Notes under the pieces: generated by a model
Databases searched by the model: none
The model's input: the letters and a program-made list of their open reading frames with translations, nothing else
Told to the model about the DNA's origin: nothing
In this document: positions 1 to 12,040 of the stretch, piece by piece
Numbering within the stretch: position 1 is the stretch's first letter
Layout: each line of letters opens with the position of its first letter
Source of the DNA: Verticillium longisporum
Taxonomy: Eukaryota; Ascomycota; Sordariomycetes; Glomerellales; Plectosphaerellaceae
Reading direction: 5' to 3'
DNA: 64,000 bases
Assembly (NCBI GenBank): GCA_019188255.1
Contig: JAETXT010000005.1
Span: 1,054,001-1,118,000 of the forward strand
Position numbers and translations under genes: made by a program

Positions 1-550
1 AATCGGTATGTTGGGGCTGTGCAGCCTGAGAGGGGTAGTAGCTGCGAGTATCTGTGAAAGCGGATTGGAGGACCACCGCACGATGCGGCGAACCCCCAGC
101 GGACGTCAGCAAGTCTATGCGAACGACAAGACGGCGGTAGAGCGGCAAACAGCGGTCTGTCAACCAAAACGAGACGAAAGTAGGCCCAGTGCGCTGTGTA
201 CGTCCCCGGTGCTCGCGTGGGGATGATGAGCAGGTCGTGCCAAGCAGTTGTCTGCCCCATCGCAAGGAACATCGACCCAGCAGACCGAGGCGGATGTTTC
301 TCTTGACAGGACACAAAGACGGGAAACGGTCCAATTTCAAGAAATTTAGACAATTCAAGGCAGTAGCAGACAGGCTGGGGACTTCACAGGCGGCAATGCT
401 GAGAGATGCTGGTTTTGGGGTCAGGCACGTACCACTGGACTGGTGCTGAGGAGCGGGTGACTCTTCGGGCTTCTTCTCGTCCTTCTTGTCATCGGAAAAA
501 GAGGTCTTGAGGTCCTCAAACTCCTTGGTGAGCTTCTTGAAGAAAGACAT
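1..550 (-). CDS. 5' part of an unknown gene running off the left edge
   Basis: The ATG is at 550-548. Exon 1 (550-433) encodes 39 residues beginning MSFFKKLTKEFEDLKTSF, a short amphipathic segment followed by a Lys/Glu/Asp-rich stretch. A donor GTACGT at 432 and an acceptor CAG at 54-52 define an intron of 381 bp, long for this organism. Exon 2 (51-1) continues in phase with a Ser/Tyr/Gln/Pro-rich stretch and leaves the window. The reading frame joins cleanly across the intron, which supports the model. The rest of the protein is outside the window and I do not recognise the family. The N-terminal charged helix followed by a low-complexity Y/Q/P-rich region resembles small abundant cytosolic fungal proteins, but that is only a resemblance. 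Confidence 0.5.
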   Translation of the reverse strand, partial: MSFFKKLTKEFEDLKTSFSDDKKDEKKPEESPAPQHQSSGTCLTPKPASLSIAACEVPSLSATALNCLNFLKLDRFPSLCPVKRNIRLGLLGRCSLRWGRQLLGTTCSSSPREHRGRTQRTGPTFVSFWLTDRCLPLYRRLVVRIDLLTSAGGSPHRAVVLQSAFTDTRSYYPSQAAQPQHTD

Positions 551-1197
551 GATTAGGACTGGTGTCTAATATCTTGGCTCTTTGCCTAGGTTGCAAAAGT
601 TGTCGATGAGGGTCAAGTCTTTGTCCGGGTGTGTCGGTGAGAGACTTGGTGGTCTTGGAGGGCTTGGGTGCTTGTACGTATGCTTGAATGCAACCCGGTT
701 GGATGCGGGAAGGCCCGAGGTGACGACTGAAGGCTCACTAGACGGTCGAACGAACGCGGGGTTTGCTGGCCTTGCGTAGAGCTCACAGCAGATGTGCTTC
801 GGTTGTGATGGGAGCCGAGAAAGGAATCCTGGGAAAACGGGTTTGAACTCTTGGGAATGCCGAGCTTGAGACCAGACAAAGGGTGAGGGAATTCTGATTT
901 TTGTAGCCGAGCAATAGGAGAAAACAATGCGAGCAGAATTGGGAGGCAGCCGAGAGGTTCGATTGCACAAGAGGCCACAAGGAAGGGGCGGGCAATTTGC
1001 AGAGGCAGGACCCCTCTTGCTACTTTGGGTAGATGACGAGGGGCGGCAACGGAAACTGGTGTGCGAGGCAGAGATTCCAAATGAGGGGTTCAATCCACGC
1101 GCCAAAAAAATCCCCATGTTCGGGTAAGAGTTGCATATTGGTGGTAGTGGTGACTGCCCTCCATGACATGCTGCTCGTGCCATTCACTCATCCCACG

Positions 1198-1242
1198 CTG
1201 CTGCTGCTGCTGCTACTGCTGCCGCTGCCGCTGATGTTGCTG
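1198..1242. repeat. Imperfect CTG/CCG triplet repeat
   Basis: About 15 consecutive triplets, mostly CTG with interspersed CTA, CCG and ATG. It lies in a non-coding stretch and is a candidate length-polymorphic microsatellite. Confidence 0.7.
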
Positions 1243-2079
1243 TCCGTGCCAAGCCTAGCCCTGTGCTGCAGGTGTGATTCACTGGCACTCATCCAATTCA
1301 TCCCACCCCACCTAGTATCACTCATAACATCTTTCAGTACCAGGTACCTTACTGTATGCACATCATGTGTTTTCTCGAGGCGCATTCGCCATCAAAATCA
1401 TACCGGCACGTAAAGCAAACCTGATCATGAGCAACGTGGCTTGTCGTCCGTGATTGACTGCCTCTGGCTGCCTCCCGTTGCCTCCCGCTGAAGCCCCCCT
1501 GCAACCTCCATCCACCGGAGGAATGAGAGTATGGTCCGCCATCAAGTCGCATCCCGGGGCCAAGACTTTGACTAACGACATCTTGCTTTGCTTTTGAACC
1601 GAATGTCCGAGTGACATGCCGAAATTGAAACTCCCCAAGCATTTGCCAGCTCAACATGACCTGGCACATGAGCACTACTGACGGGCACTAGCAACCGCCC
1701 GTCGTCCCATCGCGCCCTCCCGTCTTCCCGCGTGCTTCTCTCAAACACGTTGATCAACCGACCGCCGGACGCAGAGCGCGAAACGACCACCAGACGACGA
1801 AACAACCAAGGAACCTAGGTAGCCTGTCAGCAACGCCCAGCAAGGCGCGACGGAGCACTGCAATGGGCCCTGGAGCTTGGAAACCCCGGCTGGTGGAGCT
1901 TTGGGGCTCTGGGCATCGCTTCAGGCGAGCTCTCCATTTGCTACGATACCCCTGCATCGTAGGCTGCCGAGTGTACTGGCCGCAGACAATCTAACGCTTT
2001 TGGTAGTGTACACGTACGCCTGCCAAGATGACTGCCGGCAACCCTTCCACCGGTCCTACCACTGGACCCTGAGAAAAAG

Positions 2080-2092
2080 CCCCCCCCCCCCC
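2080..2092. repeat. C13 homopolymer
   Basis: Thirteen consecutive C residues following AAAAAG, about 400 bp upstream of the CYSTM gene. The exact length is likely to be error-prone in sequencing. Confidence 0.8.
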
Positions 2093-2487
2093 AAGGCCGA
2101 ACAATAACCACTGACGCGCCCTACCGAGTCACCCATGTCGGCCCTGCCACTCGCCAGTGGTGTGAAGGGCACCCTTTTCAACATGGATTTTGACCCCCCT
2201 TCCCCAGTTATGCCGCGCAACGCGACTCAAACCCGAGAGACACGACGGCGGCCCCCCCGAGCACTGATCGACTTCTGATACGATACGGGTAGGGTGGTTA
2301 GGTTTGCTCTCTGGTATTTTTCTGCTTTTCTTCCTGATGGTCTGTTCCAATCCATCTCATCTTTGAACTTTCATCTCTCCTCTCGTTGACATCTCTCTCA
2401 AACGCCTTCTACCGCATACGATCCTGAACCGAGACGCTCCCCTGCCCGATACCTTCCCATCCAGACCATCAAGCATTCTAGCCAGCC

Positions 2488-3058
2488 ATGTCGTACCAGC
2501 AACAGTATGTTTGTGCTTCTTCCCTGGCCCCTAGCTTCTTCTCCTGCCTTAGCTGGCGATCCACCAATCCCCGTTCTTCCGCGCATGCGCTTCGAACTCA
2601 TTCCCAACAAACGCCCCCCTCAAACAATCATGCCATACTCCTCTGCTCGGAGGGGAAGACTCGCCGCTGACGATCTTATCACAGAGGCTACTACGGAGCT
2701 CCCCCTCCTCAGGGCGGCTACCCTCCCCCTGAGGGCTACCAGCAGGGCTACCCTCCTCCCGGCCAGCCCGTAAGTTTTCTTGATTGCACACCGATCACGG
2801 CAGTCCATTGACCGCTCGTCCGTCCTGCAGATGTACTACCCCCCTCAGGGCCACGCTCCCCCACCGCCTCCTCCCCAGCAGGAGGAGAAGAGCCACGGCT
2901 GCCTCTACACCTGGTAATCCTCCGACCGAATTTCCGACCCGGGCATCCTGCTTCTAATACTGACTGTCCTCAGTATTGCCACGCTCTGCTGCTGCTGGCT
3001 CTGCGGCGAAACGTGCTCCTGCTGTCTAGACTGTCTTGATTGCTGCGACTGTTGTTAA
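2488..3058 (+). CDS. CYSTM-type cysteine-rich membrane-tethered small protein
   Basis: Four exons (2488-2504, 2685-2769, 2831-2913, 2974-3058) give 89 residues. The first two thirds are made of YYGAPPPQGG and YPPPEGYQQG-type Pro/Gly/Tyr/Gln units. The last about 28 residues form a Cys-rich hydrophobic tail (CLYTC, then IATLCCCWLCGETCSCC and a final DCC-rich end). This is the layout of CYSTM proteins, which sit at the plasma membrane through a cysteine-rich C-terminal segment and have been linked to stress tolerance and metal resistance in yeast and plants. All introns have GT-AG ends, and the last has a CTAAT branch point. An apparent in-frame TAA at the exon 3 end is removed by the third intron. 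Function in this organism is inferred from architecture only. Confidence 0.85.
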
Positions 3059-3574
3059 ACCCCAGTATTGAGACTACAGCGAACATTTGACGGCCGATCT
3101 GTGTGAGGACAGCTGAGACTGACTGATTCCCATTTTATTTCGATTTTTGTGTTGCGGGACACATCGGACGGAGAGCTGCGAAATGTTGGCCAAGAAGGAG
3201 GAAAGCAATACTAAGTCGAATGCTGCTCCGGTTCTAACATCCTGCTGAATACTTTTCAAACATGGCAACCAGGGCGTTTATTCGAACTCGTCTTATTCGC
3301 ATCAATCAACATTTGGTCGGATCACTTACAACTACCGACACTCGACGACTCTCTGTCAAATATATTTTCCTTGCGTATAATTCCACCACTACTACGGTGG
3401 GAGACGGAGAATATAGGACGAATCAACCATAAGCACGTACGGTCAAGGTCTTGTTGTGAAAACCAAAGATGAAAGGGATGACCATGGCTCCAGATGACAC
3501 CTGCCGAAGTGAGTGCGGCAAGGAGATTTGTTGCCGATGACGAATTGCTCTCTCCTGCCCGTTCCAGCGTTTTC
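3059..3574. other. 3' intergenic stretch between convergent genes
   Basis: Contains the 3' ends of the CYSTM gene and of the EF-hand gene on the other strand. No further gene or RNA is visible. Confidence 0.6.
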
Positions 3575-4462
3575 TCATTTCTTAGGCGCCATGAGCTGAA
3601 CAAATTCATGATCTGCGAATGGAGGGTCAGCAACCATCTTTCGAAGGCAAAGGCTATGACGAAACTTACAATCGATGGAGCCGTTGCCATCAAGATCGGC
3701 ATGCTTGACCATTTCGTCAATCTCATCATCGGTATGCTTCTCGCCCAGCGAGATGAGCACGGAGCGCAGCTCGCTAGAGGAGACAGAACCGCTTCCGTCC
3801 TTGTCGAAGACTTCAAAAGCTGCGACGAGTTCGTTTTCCGTACTGCCGACGGGGCGGGCCGGAGCAGCCATGATCTCGAGGAATTCTGGCGCAGGAGGCA
3901 CATGTTAGATCAGACATGGCGAGATCATGATGAGGCAGCTGACCGTCAAAATCGATACGGCCGTCACCGTCCGTGTCTATCTCCCTGATCATCTCCTTGA
4001 CCTCTTCAAGACTTGGCTTAAGACCGAGCGACTTCATCGCAATCTGAAGCTCGCTCGGGCTGATGTCGCCTGATAGCGTCATGTTTTGTTAGTGTACATG
4101 AATACTGCTGTGCATATGACTGGCGCCAGCTGAAGCAGGGACCGTTGCAACGTCGCAAGGCTGGGACATGGTGACTAGTGTGGCAAGACATACCTGTGCC
4201 ATCGCGATCCTAGGTGGGTGGGCTCATGTCAGCTTGGAGGGAAGCTATTTCAAGAAATATGCACTACTACATACGAAGATCTTGAAGACCTCTTTGAGGT
4301 CGGTGTATTGCTCTTGGGTGAGGTTAGTGACGGCGGTGGAAGGCTATGAACAAGCGGGGTTAGCAACGTGGTGAGCTTCGGCGCATGGGACAGCTGGGCG
4401 CGGGGGAGAAGGGGCGCACGCGCGCGCGCGGAGGCGGCAGTCGGGCGGCAGACACGAACCAT
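3575..4462 (-). CDS. Calmodulin-like protein with four EF-hands
   Basis: Six exons (4462-4460, 4343-4275, 4209-4194, 4069-3944, 3885-3670, 3612-3575) give 155 residues. Four EF-hand loops are visible: DRDGTGDISPSE, DTDGDGRIDFDE, DKDGSGSVSSSE and DLDGNGSIDYHE, each with acidic residues at positions 1 and 3, Gly at 6 and Glu at 12. It is a calcium sensor of the calmodulin/troponin C superfamily, close to calmodulin in length but clearly divergent from the near-invariant canonical sequence. It is therefore probably a calmodulin-like paralogue with its own targets. The first exon consists of the ATG alone, as in several fungal calmodulin genes, and depends on a GTTCGT donor and a GCTAAC branch point upstream of a TAG acceptor. 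The N-terminus is the least certain part of the model. Confidence 0.85.
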
Positions 4463-6038
4463 GATTTCCCGTGGATGACAACGAGCGGCGCTTGGGACAA
4501 GGATGGAGACGGGCTTCCAGAGTGCAGTGTATTGTCTGGAGTTGGCGGGATCCGAGCTGGGAGGGATAAATCGTGCAGGATCAATTGGGTATGGTATGGT
4601 GTGGGTGTGGCCTCGTTTGGTTGTTGTTGGAGGACAGCTGAGCCGCGCGATTTCTCCGTAGGCTTAGCGTCAAGATGCTGGGGGAGGTCCCATCCCGCTC
4701 GCCCCTCCCGCCGCTCCCTCCTCTCGTGGCCCCTCACTTCAATGCCATATGCGAGCTTTGCCCGTCGTTGCAGGCTTGTGATAGGCAGGCAAGGCAGGCT
4801 GGCGGCGGTGCCCAATCCCAACTCTTCCTTCACCAGTCAGCCCAGCCCTATGTGCAACCCGCTGGCCGAAGAGTGGCAGCATGGGGGCAGATAGTCCGAT
4901 GCGAAACGGCTATTCTCAAACCAGAGTGGTGGTGCATGGCATCCTTCAAGTTATGTGTTTGGTGCCGAGGAAAGGCGGGAAAATGGAGACATTCTGGTCA
5001 ATTGTGGGATCGCGCTTGCATGCAGGCATACGCGGCCTCACCACCACCAAGGTCCAGACAGTTTCGAGACGGTCCTCCTCGTGATGATTCCAGGCCCGCC
5101 ACAGAATCGCAATCTGAGAGTTGGTAGGCTGCCTCTGATCTCACCAGATGGGGCAAGTAACTTTACTAGAAAGCACCCCCCCTCGGCCAACCTCCGTTCG
5201 GGCTGAGATTTGAACCCAGGGGGAGGGGGAACGCCTTGTCCAGGTTTGGCTTGTCAGGTGTAACTGACCTGAAGTGCGCCTTGCCAGCACAGTCGCCCGC
5301 TCCTTCCATCCCACGCCTTGTACGGTACCTTGTAGTAGGTACATAGTAGGTATAGCCAGCCAGGCGGACGACCCCTCCAAGGGTCCTTGCCCTCGAATCC
5401 CTGCCCGACGTTCCGTTGCCCTTGCCCACGCCCGTCGTAGCTCTTTCCCACGCCAGCTCAGCGCGCGCCAATGCCAGGTCCAGGCCCCCGCATCCTCTAC
5501 GGAGGGGTACGACAGCTCTGTTGCGCTGTTGCTTGTCAAACGACCGCAGCCCCCCTACCTCATCATCATTCCACCCCTCACAGGCCTCCGACTCTCCCGC
5601 CTACGACCCCTCCTATCATTACCAGGACAATCTCCTCGACAAACCTTGACATCCCCCTTTCCTGTTGCTTTGCCCCTCACTCACGCCGCCTTGCTTGTGT
5701 CCAGGAAGCTTGTTTGACCAGGACTTGGCAGACACTTGTGCATCTCAGCCAGCAAGCTCTCAGCCAACTAGCTCCCCTCCTTCTCGTGCTGAGCGCCTCG
5801 TCTCCGCCGGTCCACCTCACACTGGACACATCACCTCCGGTATCACAACACGTGAGTTTCGACTACCCATCCAGCACCTGAACAGATCGATCCTGGACAC
5901 GCCTGTCCTAGCGATCGGCGTCCATCCAGGCAGGCCCCTCAACCTCCAGTGCTCATCTCGCGAGACAGCAGTGAAGTCTTTCGGAACTCGCATTGCGGCG
6001 TCCCACCAACAACACTCACTCATTTACACACCTACATC
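4463..6038. other. Intergenic region upstream of the metacaspase
   Basis: Divergent promoter space of the EF-hand gene and the metacaspase, pyrimidine-rich toward 6038. No ORF is convincing. A B-box-like word at about 5207-5216 lacks the rest of a tRNA cloverleaf. Confidence 0.55.
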
Positions 6039-7767
6039 ATGTCCTACGGGTATCCTGGCCAGGGAGGCTACGGCGCCAACCACGGCGGTTACGGTGGCGG
6101 CGGAGGCTATGATGCACCTCCCGGCCCGCCGCCTCCCCGCCGCTACCACCAAGATGAGTACGACGCTCCTCCGGGGCCACCGCCTTCCCGTCCCAGCTAT
6201 GGCCGGGACGACTATGGTGCTCCGCCAGGACCCCCGCCACCTCAGAGTTATGGCGGACACGATTACCACCGTCCGCCGCCTGGCCCACCTCCTCCTGAAG
6301 CGAACTATGCTGCTCCTCCCGGGCCGCCACCCTCGAGAGGGGACTACCGCCCTCCCTCTGGTCCTCCCGGCGGGCGAAACTACGGGTATGGCCAGGCGCC
6401 CCCTGACGCCCACCCAGACCGCGCCTACAGTCGCCAGTATAGCCCGCCCAACTACCCTCCTCCCTCTGGTCTCGATGTCTATGGCTATCCTGTGAACAGG
6501 CCCGACAGCAACAGGCCTCGTAGGTCGAGTTCTCCCAGCAACCCATGATATCCCTACTGACTTTGTTCAGACATGCCCACCGTCAACTCCAACTCTTACC
6601 TGCATGGCAACCGGTCAGCCCCGCCACCTCCGCCATCTGGTATCCAGCAGTTCGGCCATGGTGCACCAGAGGGCTATGGCTTCCAGTACTCTACCTGCAC
6701 GGGTAAAAGGAAGGCTCTGCTCATCGGCATCAACTACTTCAACCAGGATGGTGAGCTGCGAGGCTGCATCAATGATGTGAAGAACATCTCGGCATTCCTC
6801 ACTGAGCGCTACGGCTACAAGAAGGAGGATATGGTGATCCTCACAGATGACCAGACTAACCCTGTTGGCCAACCTACCAAGGACAACATACTGCGGGCTA
6901 TGCACTGGCTTGTCCAGGGCGCGCAGCCCAACGATTCCCTGTTCTTCCACTACTCAGGTAGGGCTTTGCACGGAGCCTGAAACCCGCCGACACTGGCTAA
7001 CGCGGTATAGGTCATGGCGGCTACACCGAAGATTTGGACGGTGATGAGGACGATGGCGTTGACGAGGTCATCTACCCTGTCGACCATAAGGAGGCCGGCC
7101 ACATTGTTGACGACGAGATGCATTCGATCATGGTGAAGCCGCTCTTGCCCGGCGTGCGTCTGACCGCCATTTTCGACTCATGCCACTCCGGTACTGCTCT
7201 CGACCTGCCCTATGTGTACTCTACCAAGGGAGTCCTGAAGGAGCCTAATCTGGCCAAGGAAGCAGGACAGGGCCTGCTGAGCGCTGTGACGGCGTATGCT
7301 AGCGGCAACATGAGTGGAGTGTTCAGCTCGTTGATGGACTTTGGTAAGAAGGCCATGAATGGTGACGATGCGTACGAGCAAACAAAGCAGACTCGCACGT
7401 CGCCTGCCGATGTCATCATGTGGTCCGGCAGCAAGGACGACCAGACTTCGTGAGTATACTTCCTTTTTCAAGGAGACTCTTCTCAGGGTCAAGTTTGTAC
7501 TGACATCCAGCACAGCGCGGACGCCACGATCGCCAACAAGGCCACTGGCGCTATGTCACATGCCTTCATTTCCGCCCTCAAGGCCAACCCGCAGCAAAGC
7601 TACGTTGAGCTGCTCAACAGCATCAGAGAGATCCTAGAGGGCTCGTACAGTCAGCTGCCGCAGCTTTCGAGCAGTCACCCGATGGGTACGTTGTTTCCAA
7701 GTGCCATTTGCCGGTTCCTTCGCGCTGACACTATGCGACAGACACGAACCTTTTGTTCGTTATGTAG
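6039..7767 (+). CDS. MCA1: Metacaspase (caspase-like cysteine protease)
   Basis: Five exons (6039-6519, 6571-6957, 7011-7449, 7516-7685, 7742-7767) encode 500 residues. The N-terminal about 175 residues are a Pro/Gly/Tyr-rich prodomain with repeated APPGPPP units, as in type I metacaspases. The peptidase C14 domain begins at about residue 220 with [12 protein letters not shown]. The catalytic His lies in HYSGHGG (about H291) and the Cys in FDSCHSG (about C347). Members cleave after Arg/Lys, need calcium, and act in protein-aggregate clearance, ageing and cell death. The ATG at 6039 is preferred over the upstream in-frame start because it opens directly onto the [10 protein letters not shown] repeat typical of the family. 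The short last exon encodes only a few hydrophobic residues and the stop. Confidence 0.95.
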
Positions 7768-8231
7768 GCGACGTTTTGGGGCGTGCCAATGGGATGAGCG
7801 GAAGTCAGTGATCAATCGAGCTGGGTCCTGGCCGTACGTGGGTGGACTAGGATGCGGAGGTAGAACAAATTCGTGAAGAATTCCAAGATGAGTTCGTCGC
7901 AGTCGCTTGCGTGTGATGTTGTGTGCAACCTGGATGGAGGGGTCGATGTGAAGTTAGATGCTGCTCTGTATGCATGTGAAACCCACATCTTACACCACGT
8001 ACCCTTTGCTGTTGCATTGCAACCAACGGAGCGGTACATCACGACCGCTGACGCCATGTCCATCTGAGACCGATATAAATGAGGCACCCAGGTTCATGTG
8101 CGAGACTGCACGGTGTGGCCCAAGTGTAGAGTCTAGACATCACGGATATCGGGAGGAAGCGCTCCTGTGAGGAGAGTAGCAGACATTAAGATTAATGATT
8201 TTGTCGTCTTATGACAGAACAAGTCCACGAA
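7768..8231. other. 3' intergenic stretch between convergent genes
   Basis: Holds the 3' flanks of the metacaspase and the carboxylesterase. No gene is seen. Confidence 0.6.
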
Positions 8232-10399
8232 CTAGGCCCGACGCGTCGTGTTCTCCCAATAGTCCAAAGGCTGCCCCAGCACAGCGCACTTGTCGGCCTC
8301 TCCAAAGGGAGCCATGTAGCTGTCCTCCTCAAGGATCATCCACTCGGGCGCCTCCGGATCAACCTCCTTCCACTCGCCGCTCTTCTTCACCTCGGCCAGC
8401 GTCGAATTATACCCCCTAGCAGCAAGGAACGACTCGGCCGGGTTCGGGTCCCCGCTCCTGACGAAGGACGCCCAGTAGTCCAGCACGAGGCGGCTGAAGT
8501 CCTGGTCGCGGCCGTCGCGGTCGCCGAGGCCCACGCGCCTGTAGTTGCCAAACATGGTCAGCTGCGAGCCGCCGTGGCAGCGGAAGTACTCCTCGCTCGG
8601 GTCGCCGAGCGGGTGCGCCGGCGTGACGGCGGCGCTGCACTCGTCTGTCGTGTACGTCGTCGGGCTGTAGGTGCGGTAAAAGTTAAAGGCGTACGTCTTG
8701 GCGAAGGCGCCGTTCTTGGTGCCTGCGTAGGCCGTCGCGCGGTCCAGGCACGTGAACCAGTTGAGCGTCAGGATCTCGGTCGTGGCGTTGAAGAGTTGCT
8801 CGCCCGTCGAGGAGGGGTCCACGCCCCACAGCGGCAGGTTGGCGAGGATGGCGTCAGGGTCGATGCCGAGGATGCTGCGGGCGGCGTATAGAAGGCCCGT
8901 CCAGGTTGGGAAGTCGAGCGTCGACCAGTCAATTTGCAGCAGCGGAATGAAGATGGCAGCCTCGTCGCGCGTGACGCCGGTCAGGACGGGAACATCCCTC
9001 GCGTAGCGGGGGCCGGATCCGTCGAGGGCGAGGAACGGCGCGCGGAGGATCTTGCCGTCAATGACGGGGGCGTTCGCTGTCACCGGGAGGTTCGCCAGCT
9101 GCTGGGCCGGCACGTTGCGGAGGCAGGCCACCTCGTCCTTGGTGCCGTTGCAGTTGACAGCTTCCAAGATAGGCTGCGTGAAGGTCTTGTAGGATACGTC
9201 CACAGTGGCAAACTTTGCGGTAACCTGGAAAGGTCCACCTTGGCCATCTGATTGTAAGAGAGCGCCGGCATAAAGGCCGCGGGCTTCGGGGGATGTGAGA
9301 AGGTTGCGGACGGACATGGCGCCCGCCGACTCGCCCGAGATGGTCACCCGATCTGGGTCGCCACCAAAGGCGGCGATGTTCTCGGCTACCCATTTCAGAG
9401 CACTGATCTGGTCGCCCAGGGCAATGTTTCCCTTGTGAATGCCGTCGTTGAACGCAATCATGCCAGTGTTGCCGAGTCTATAGTTGATTGACACGGCAAC
9501 GATGTCGCCCCGTGATGCAATGTTGGTAAGATCGAGGTTTCCATTCTTGCCCGATCCTTCGACGTAACCTCCTCCATGGATGTAGACCAACACGGGCTTC
9601 AATGCAGGCTTGGCCTGGGTTCTGCCACCAGTCGATGCAGGCAGAGATGTGGTCCAGATGTTCAGGAAAAGGCAGTCGTCGCTCGAACCGGGGGCATTAT
9701 GCTGGAGGCAGTCGGCTCCTGCTGTCAGGGCCGAGATGGAACCTTTCGGGCGAAGTGTGGTGGAGTAATCGAACCTCTGGGGCGTCGGCGCGTATCTGAC
9801 ACCGCGAAACTTCCATGTGTAAAAGTCTCGATATCCGGTAAACTGCGCGTCCCCGACCTTTTGGGTGACTTGGAAGCTCGATGATGTATCATCGGCCGTG
9901 GCGCTCGATACCGGCGCGCTCTGGCTACAAAGCACAGGCAGGCGATCAGAGCACTTTTGATGGTGCAGTGAGCCATCGGTGCCAATGGCACGACATTTGC
10001 AGCCGTCTCCGCTTGCGATCCAGAACTTGGTGTTCGAAGGGTAGTTCTTCTGATACACTTCATATGCCAGGGATGTCTTGAGGCTGGCGAAGGACAACTC
10101 GTCGCCCTCGCCAGACCAGAGAGCCTCACTGAGTTGACCGCATGCCTTCAAAGCAGACGCTTGGTCCTGAACACGGTCGATCAGGACGGCACCCGATCCT
10201 GGCGAGGGCTCATCTGTGACGTGTCAGGTCTGCATCATCGACTTCAATTTCTAGGACCATGCTGCATAGACTTACTCTCCAGGTCGTTGTGTGCGAAAAT
10301 GGTGAGTCTACCTCGCGCGGACCCTGCCTTCGACGGCGGCTCCGCGGCCACAGCATGCCGTAAGGCGAGGCCGAACACAAATGCGTTGAGCTTGACCAT
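8232..10399 (-). CDS. Secreted type-B carboxylesterase with an N-terminal Cys-rich extension
   Basis: Two exons (10399-10276, 10213-8232) encode 701 residues. Residues 1-19 form a signal peptide (MVKLNAFVFGLALRHAVAA). Residues about 40-135 form an extension with four to five Cys and a WIASGDG segment, reminiscent of a C-type-lectin-like fold. The esterase/lipase domain follows, with the oxyanion motif YIHGGGY, the nucleophile elbow ISGESAGAM (about S337) and the C-terminal CHGGS histidine (about H588). Several Cys pairs fit a secreted protein. It should hydrolyse carboxylic esters outside the cell; the substrate cannot be read from the sequence. An in-frame ATG about 90 bp upstream exists, but the start at 10399 places the signal peptide at the N-terminus. 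Confidence 0.88.
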
Positions 10400-12040
10400 T
10401 TTCGTGCCGAGCCTCCCACGAGTCAATAAGGCAAAAGGAATGCGATGCAGGAAAACATGCTGCTGCGACTCCAGAAAGAGCTCAGCCATGTGGCATGTGG
10501 CAAGCTACATATATACGGCGCGCATGTCAGTTGTCGGACCTAGGCAGCTGGCGATCAGCCTGCGAGCGCCGCACTTAGCTTGAAGCCTTCGGATCCTGTT
10601 ACCGTAGCGCTGGCGAGCATCGTGAGGCACAGCGCCAAATGGCGGAGGCACAGCGGCTGCCGAGTCCCGCACTTCTGGCTCGGTCGGCTGAAGCGTAGGA
10701 ACTGGAGTGCAGGGCTTCCCCAGCTCGAACAAAAGTTCCAGTGGGCCGGATCTTGAGCACGAAGGCCTGTCTTCGTAGCATAGCACTACTGGCTGAATTT
10801 CGTCAGGCTCGTGGCCTGCCCTTACAGTCGGCGCCGGAGTCTGGGCCGTTTGCCATTCAGGCTATTGTGCTCAGTCAGGTGCCATGAAGGCGATTGAGCG
10901 GAAGACAAGTGAGTAGCCAAGGCGGCTTTCGCATTCGGCGCTTCTCGCATTCGGGTTACCCTTCTTCGCTTTGTTGTCTAACTCAATCCATGAACGTGCT
11001 TACTTCTTTTCGTCATTCGCAACTGATTAATCGGCCATCGATGCCGTTCGCCCGTATCAAGCCTGGGAGTGTGAAGAGGTCCGATGGCAACCAGTCAGAA
11101 GCCTTTAAAGAGGGGCACAGACGGTTACGAAGCCACAAGATGGCATCTTAGGGATCATTCGACAGGCGGAAAGTGACCTGCAGAGGCTTCTAACAACGCC
11201 GCTCAGGATGGATCATAAGTTTCGTTTGGTAGGGCCTCCGTACATCTGGGCAAGATGCGAGTTGCTGGCATGTTGCCAGTTCGTCTTCGCGCTGCTCCCT
11301 CTTAGCCTCTTTGGCTTGAATAATTGTATCCCCGAGATGCGGAATCTCAGCATCTACAGCGCCTGCGGATCTGACAGCTCGTGAGCGGCGTCGTATTCTC
11401 AGTCTACAATCTCATTCCAGAAGTTGAAGATGCTGTCGCGTATTTCTTGATGTCGGAGTAAAAGAAAGAAGCACATCTTAGGCATCCGAAGGACGTCACG
11501 AGCTTTCAAGACCTGATTTTTCATAATGTAGTTCAAGTACCACACGGTCTTACAATAGTGCGACGTGCTGAGGATGTTTCTCATTGCTCACCTGTCCTTT
11601 GGGACGCCTCCCGGGCTGGGAACCATAACCTATAATTCCCAGTCTCCAATAATCAGGAAGAGACACCGAACCCTCACAACTCGAGCGTGCGGAATGCTGC
11701 TTGATTGCTGACTCCGCTCGAAGTGTTTCGGTTGAGGTCATTTTGAAGATGGAAAAATGCATGGAGACTCTCTGTTCTTTTACGGGGTCAACGCCATTAC
11801 CAGTGGAAGTCTTGCAGGTCGGATACAGGGTTGAATACGTTGAGGTACTCATTGTGAAGCTTCTTAATTCAATTCGCCAGCTGAAACGTGTTTGAAGCGC
11901 AGCTAGGAGACGAATAACCGATCAGAGTGGTACCCGTACTATCACCAATTCATTGTTACTCTGTAGTTCAGCGACAAGATAAGAGCATACCCATGACAGG
12001 CAATCCTTCGGTGCAAGCATGCAACCACAATCCAGAGTGC
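10400..12040. other. Intergenic region, no convincing gene
   Basis: About 1.6 kb of AT-richer DNA with only short ORFs (largest about 100 codons at 11550-11852, minus) that lack recognisable domains or splice context. The left end is the promoter of the carboxylesterase gene. Confidence 0.55.

Larger units (their letters stand above)
551..2487. other. Intergenic region, no convincing gene
   Basis: Overlapping Pro/Ser-rich ORFs on both strands between 566 and 1183 show no domain, splice context or codon pattern that favours one frame. The stretch contains a CTG-type triplet run near 1198 and a run of 13 C at 2080-2092. Its two ends are presumably the promoters of the flanking divergent genes. 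Confidence 0.6.

Noticed and set aside
566..1183. 205-codon ORF on the minus strand
   Set aside because: Overlaps other open frames on both strands, is low complexity, and has no domain or splice support.
5190..5270. tRNA-like B-box (GGTTCAAATC on the minus strand) with a possible T-arm
   Set aside because: No matching acceptor stem, A-box or anticodon arm can be built; at most a chance match or tRNA-derived fragment.
8211..8891. 226-codon plus-strand ORF
   Set aside because: Antisense shadow of the carboxylesterase in GC-rich sequence.
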